DNA from: Eunapius fragilis
Taxonomy: Eukaryota > Porifera > Demospongiae > Spongillida > Spongillidae
Direction: 5' to 3'
Assembly (NCBI GenBank): GCA_963681505.1
Contig: OY811975.1
Span: 4,770,512-4,834,511, forward strand
Length of the DNA: 64,000 bases
The translations under genes and the position numbers were made by a program. The notes beneath the pieces are model-generated. The model did not search any database. It worked only from the letters and a program-made list of their open reading frames with translations, and was not told the origin of the DNA. This document shows, in pieces, positions 58,769 through 64,000 of this stretch (its first letter is position 1; the number at the start of each line of letters is the position of its first letter).

Positions 58769-61149
58769 TTGTAAGATACCATCCGCATCTTGAGTACCTT
58801 TTAGATGGTTAACGATGCACTGCACCATGTCCTTTCTGATCACCGCGCTTCTGGTACGTTTCAACCAACAGGAGTCAAAATATTCTTGAAACGGTTAATC
58901 AACGGGTTGGCCGGTTAATAACAGGCTACGTAATAAGCATCCGTGCGGAACATATACTCTGTTATTGTAAAACTGATGGAAATACACAAACTTAAGGTTG
59001 AAGAATTTCCTATTTACATTTAACTGTACGGTTATAGAAATTGGGCTGCTTTACTACATGTTCTCCTCACGCTAAAGCCACAGGTTTTGCATATGATTTC
59101 TGCCACTACATGTTGCCAATCGCGTTCCGCTTCACGATACAGAGCAGTCCATCTGCCTGATTAAGCCAACGTAAACTTCTACACTTCCATACATCTATGT
59201 TACACACCAGTTTGTATACATGCATGATTATCTACATTTTAACTCCAATCTGAATTTGTGTTATTGAAGTTGCAAAACAAATACCACGCGTATGTACGTA
59301 CTACCTATACAATGGGCTATAATGACCTGTATATGGGACAGTGTCCAGCAGAATCACCCTTCTGGCTAGTTTTTCAAGTTTTCAATTTTTTGGATTTTCC
59401 TTGAACATCCATGAGCTTCTGTCAAATGGTCCTTACGCATCCTAAATCGGACTATCCATCCCAAAGTTATTAGGCACTGAGTTTATAATTAGCCATACAT
59501 TTCAATGCGAGCGTTACTTTTCTTTTGCCTGTTCTGGAAATTTTGAAAAAGTACCATAAGGGTGATTTAGCTGGACACTGTCCCATATATGTATTTATAA
59601 CGTTAATATACAGACTGATGTAGTCAACTATACCAATACTATATTCAGCACAATGAGCTGGATAGAAATATATCAACTATAAAGCAATATCTTTGTAAAG
59701 GAAAAATACATGATTTTTTATTAGTGACACTTTTCACAGGAACAGGTGTTAGGGCATCTTCTGTAGCATACCACTATTATAAGAGGAAAACAACAAAGGA
59801 CTGTTATCTGATATTTTGCACACACATCAGTGTTTTCACGTAGTGCGTTTTCATTTCTAAGGGCCCACCAGGTTTGGATATATAGCGAGCTGATGACATG
59901 CTTCGCCGCGAAATTAATGCAAACTGCATGCGACATATACTCTATTATATTATAGAGCTGATGGCAATTCAAGGCAAGCTTAAGGTTGAAGAATTTCTTA
60001 TTTATACATGCATATAAATGTATGTGCATATGCACGGTTAGGACGTAGTGTGGCTTATTGAGAGTTATTTGCTGACAGGCTCGTATAGGTGCAGCAGTGA
60101 TTTACTACGTGTGTATTCTCGTTGCACGCAAGTATCGATGACGATGTGTTTGCATCATATTTCTTTCATTCCGCTTTTTAATTTGATTTTCTCAGTATTC
60201 CCTTTCCCTGCACGTGCACGCAGGTTTATTTTAGGCTTATAAGAAAACTGATGGAAATTCAAAGCATGCCTACCAACAAACTGGAGATTGAATAATTTCA
60301 TATTTACACTTAAATGTACACGCCTATCATTGTCGCCGGAAGTTGCAAACCATATACCATGCATATGTAAGTGGTACTACAATAATGACCGGGAATCTAT
60401 GTATGGATACTATGACTTTATACAGATGTAGTCAACAATAATAATACTATATTCAGCAGAATGAGCTGGATAGAAATATATCTACTAAAGCAATATCTTT
60501 GTAAAGGAAAAGTATATGATTGTTTATCAGTGTCACTTTCACATGCAGGAACAGGTGTTAAGGCATCTTCTGTAGGAAACAAGGCTTACCACCATTACAA
60601 GAGGAAAACATGTTGTCTGATATTTTGCGTACACATCAGTGTTTTCACGTAGGGCGTTTTCTTTCCAAAGGGTCCACCAGGTCTGGATAAGAGTTAGCCG
60701 ATGATATGCTTCGCCGCGAAATTGAAAACTGAAATGCACACTACATGTGACATATGCTCTATTACATTTTAGAACTGATGGCAAATCAGAGCATGCATGC
60801 GTTACTTACCTGTAAGCTTAAGGTTGAAGAAATTTCTTTTAATACATGCATATAAATGTATGTGCATATGCAGGTTAGAACCCAGACCAAGTAGTGTGGC
60901 TTATTGAGAGTTTTTTGCTAACAGGCTCGTATAGGTGCAGCAGTGATTTACTACGTGTGTATTCTCGTTGCACGCAAGTATCGATGACGATGTGTTTGCA
61001 TCATATATTTTCATTACACCTTTTTAGCTCGATTTTCCCCGTATATTTCCTTTTCCTGCGCGTGCAGGGTTATTTAAAGCTGGACGTACGCTGCGTGGTT
61101 TATGTTTTCTCGGACCATATACTGGTCATTGTTATCAAAGGATACACCA
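58769..61149. repeat. repeated noncoding units and promoter region of the lipid-transfer gene
   Basis: 58775-59330 matches 29275-29870 (GATACCATCCGCATCTTGAG; GGTTGGCCGGTTAAT). 59335-59590 is an inserted stretch flanked by GGGACAGTGTCC / GGACACTGTCCC. 59640-61149 repeats 56640-57944. A region 5' of the ATG (TTCCTTTTCCTGCGCGTGCA, 61046) is shared with the duplicate at 57843 and may hold the promoter. Confidence 0.75.
59335..59587. mobile_element. inverted-repeat MITE, about 0.25 kb
   Basis: The left end TATATGGGACAGTGTCCAGC is mirrored by GCTGGACACTGTCCCATATA. The inner arms also mirror (AGAATCACCCTTCTGG / CCATAAGGGTGATTT). The flanking repeat is uninterrupted in related copies, marking this as an insertion. 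No gene. Confidence 0.85.
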
Positions 61150-64000
61150 ATGGCCTCGTCCTTTGCTGCTGCTGTACCATTTACGAATGCCGCTGTGTTT
61201 TTGGTCACAGCTCTTTTAGGGCTCCAGTCCGTGGAGACGCGTGGTGAATACATCGAAACAGCTGCGTGCTTCGTAAGGCTATATTCTTTAACGCAGTGAC
61301 GTATTTTGTGCTTGGTATTATTTTTTCGCTGAGTTGATCGTGCAACTATATCAATATCGCATATGCAGAAGGATGCTTGCTTGTATAAATACGCTGCTTC
61401 TCAAATCAGTTTAATGAGCGGGTCGCAAGCCAGCGTCGAACTAAAGCTAAATGTGGAAGCCATCTGCGAATCGGGTACGTTATAGTGCATAATAATGACG
61501 TCATGGAACGCATGCATGAAAAATAATACCGGTACAATGTATATACATTGGCATACAGTTGGAACGTTTAACGAGCAGAAAGCCGTCAAATACTGCACAA
61601 CTTTTAAGAACGCTGTGCTAGCTACCGGAAATGAGAAAGAGGAGTGAGCCTTTCTTTTTTCGTGAATATACTTTTCCGTTTAATCACTTGGCAAACGTAC
61701 TATAGCTTGTTAGAGGCGACGAAAGTTGCAAACACAATATTGAACGGGCCCTTCTGTTTCGTTCAAACGAGCGACGGAAAGGTGGTGGCCGTTGAATACA
61801 ACCCAGAGGAAAAAACCTTCATAGTGAACTTAAAGAAGGGCGTGGCCTCCGCATTTCAAGCCAATTTCAAAAAAACTGCAAGCGAAATCGAAGAGGATAC
61901 CATGTCAAAACACGTTTCGCATTTCAGGTCAGTATAAATCAATGATGCATGCATGTGTTTCGATTACGCATGTACCTACATATGCGTGCAGGTATGTTTT
62001 TATTTTACTTTTAATAACTTGACGTATTATAACTAAACAAACGATAAATTCACATAGAAATTAAAGGAAACAAAATACGTGAGTCTATTGCTACATCTAG
62101 AAGGGCTTGCCTTGACACCAGGTCAAGTGGAGGTTGTGTAGCAGACATATAATGGCCGAGGTGAGAGTGTGCCCCTCGAATACAAATAACTGAGCTTCGC
62201 ACGCAGCAAAAAGAAGGCAAGACGGCATCTCGTTTTTTTTTTTTTAATACGCACTATACGTATATTTTCATGCGCCTCGAGTGCATATGCGTTTGCGTTC
62301 ATGTATACATATGTGTGCACCATACGCAACATACATATAAGTATGCCTGCATGCGTATACAGATGCATAGTAATTGATCTTTATGGACTGCATGAGGCTT
62401 ATGCATGCACGCTCGCGCGCGCGGGATTTATATGATTGATTAATGTTTTGCAGCTATGAAACGCTCGGTTCAGACCACTGGATCATGCACCGCACCGTTG
62501 ACCATGGAAATATCCTTCAAATGGCGTCTGGCAATCACGCAAGCATGCCAATTGCCGTGCAGAGGTCGGAGTCGGTCGAGTACAATTCAGGCGTCCTGCA
62601 AATGAGCAGCGGTTTTTCGATCGTTGACGCGAAGGGACCGATGGGAGTAACGCAAGACACGGATCCTCTACAATATGCACACGGAGCTACTTACGATCCA
62701 AATTTAGGGACCAACGAACTTGGCGGGAGCGGGAAATATTCACTACGGCTGCAGAAATGCTATCCTCGGTCAGCTAGTCTAAGAATTAGGAGAAATACAG
62801 ATAATGGCGAACCATTGCTATATTATCAGAGTCTGTTTGCTCTGCCTGATAAAGGTATACGAGGACGGCGGCGCGCCCGCTCGTGCGGTAGTCATGCATC
62901 TTAGCATTTATACATTCCAGCAGTTATGATAATATTATTATTACTATATCATGTATAGAGGAAAACGTTGCCGAAATGAGAAAACTTCGAGAACTGATGC
63001 CCTCGATCCTACCAAGTTTAATTCAGCTTCATGAAAATATGACAAACACTAGTACAAGTAAGTGCGTGTGGTCGCAATAGTTTATCGTTTATATTAAATT
63101 TCCTATATTTTTGTGGCCATAATGGAAGTCGGCGCGATAAAGAGCCTGTTAACCTTGGAGGCACAATACGGATCGCTGCCAGGTTATGAGCATGCTTCCG
63201 CTCTGTCTGATGTTATTAATTACCTAAAGAAGGTACTTGCATATGTGTGCATGCATATATCCTATACAGGTGTCCAGAACGCAACTCTCTATAACTCAGG
63301 ATTGAAATTAATTAACTGCTTAATTTCTTTAACATGTATGTGTGGCAGTAGTGAGTTAATTACTAGCAATCCAATTAGATTTCAATTTTTGTAATCGGTT
63401 AAGTAATTTATCAAACTATCCAAAATCAACCCTCCATTATCAAAGTTATTCAAGATTAAGGTTAGAGATAATTGTAATAAGTAGCGCAAGATCTGAACTA
63501 TATTCAATAGTGGGTTATTAACCTTTAAGACTATAATTTGCTGCAAATGTTAAAGCTGATATGGTATAACTAATTCTAATAACTATCATTAATTAGTCCA
63601 TTATTAAATGAAGTAAAAACACCATATGATTTGTATTAGATAATATAATGGTGAGTTATTTAAACTCAAAGTGAATTAAAATTGTAGTGGACATTTAGTT
63701 CGTTTGATTTGTTGTTTCGAATATTTAGAACTTCAAGGTTATTAACTTCAAGGTTATTCTGAAGTTTATAATTTAATTATTAAATAGAAGTCAATACATT
63801 ATTCTGTCAAATAAATTAAGAACTGTTTAAATTCCAATAATTTCACTAAACGTGGTTATTGTATACATTCATTTAGACTGACAATCCTATAAGGGAATAA
63901 TACACATTTAAAAGCGTTGTGTTCTTTTGTGGATACCCCGCATATAGATATCAGGATCGACGCGGGAAGAAGATTGTGAAATGAAAATTCTCCTCTATTC
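61150..64000 (+). CDS. large lipid transfer protein (vitellogenin/apolipoprotein/MTP superfamily), 5' part
   Basis: Exons: 61150-61272, 61369-61474, 61559-61643, 61706-61927, 62454-62854, 62959-63057, 63129-63232 and 63948 to the edge; all phases agree. The start MASSFAAAVPFTNAAVFLVT is a signal peptide. A beta-rich N-terminal segment follows (YKYAASQISLMSGSQASVEL), then the family hallmark, a basic amphipathic strand ending IVNLKKGVASAFQANF, then YETLGSDHWIMHRTVDHGNI, and helical-domain text (MRKLRELMPSILPSLIQLHE; SLLTLEAQYGSLPGYEHAS; REEDCEMKILLYS). Members carry lipid in secreted particles or load it in the ER. Vitellogenin, apolipophorin and MTP cannot be told apart from this part. About 340 residues are visible; the rest lies beyond the window. 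Confidence 0.75.
63233..63947. other. AT-rich intron of the lipid-transfer gene
   Basis: It is very AT-rich with recurring TTATTAA/TAATTA words. It ends at CATATAG before the eighth exon. A 93-codon frame at its start is exon 7 run-through. Confidence 0.6.

Overview
This is eukaryotic, almost certainly animal, nuclear DNA. Genes are broken into short exons by small GT-AG introns (often 60-200 bp). There is no operon structure, and simple repeats and transposon remains are dense. The best host-type genes are a single-exon class C, GABA-B-like 7TM receptor (14153-16375) and the 5' part of a vitellogenin/apolipoprotein-type large lipid transfer protein (61150 to the right edge). Together with compact introns this suggests an early-branching marine invertebrate; a sponge is my best guess, but the sequence does not prove it.

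Layout: 1-4.5 kb holds a 166-bp satellite that overruns the 3' end of a tnp2/CACTA-type transposase gene (minus strand), and a divergently transcribed seven-exon partner gene. 4.5-10.5 kb holds inverted repeats, a degenerate AAATTTC minisatellite, the last exon of an unrecognised gene, a foldback element and homopolymer and AC runs. 10.5-12.0 kb is a 20-bp G-rich array plus flank. 12.0-13.7 kb holds foldback elements and small exon-like pieces. The receptor follows. 16.9-20 kb has a 1.6-kb foldback, a tyrosine-recombinase fragment and a THAP-domain foldback element. 22.5-24.5 kb is an array of about 37 palindromes. 24.8-27.5 kb is a minus-strand gene with KADPEKKK-type repeats. 28-32 kb contains an integrase relic and a foldback with 9-bp target duplications. 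34.7-36.4 kb is a decayed hAT element. 37-46.8 kb is microsatellites and small inverted-repeat elements around a 1.56-kb foldback. 47.3-48 kb has a retroelement fragment abutting a RAG1-N-terminus-like zinc module. 50.7-51.4 kb is a non-autonomous relative of the hAT. 53.1-56.6 kb is a contiguous paralogue of three separated blocks at 10.5-11.9, 28.0-29.4 and 31.4-32.2 kb. 56.6-61.1 kb is a repeated noncoding unit carrying a truncated duplicate of the lipid-transfer-protein 5' end, and the apparently intact copy follows.

No pathway links the genes. The coherent story is genome plasticity: several inverted-repeat transposon families, two of them with target-site duplications (TSDs) readable from empty-site paralogues inside the window; a segmental duplication whose copies differ by about 16 kb and 2 kb; and satellites grown into or beside genes. 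All function calls rest on reading motifs by eye. No database search was run.
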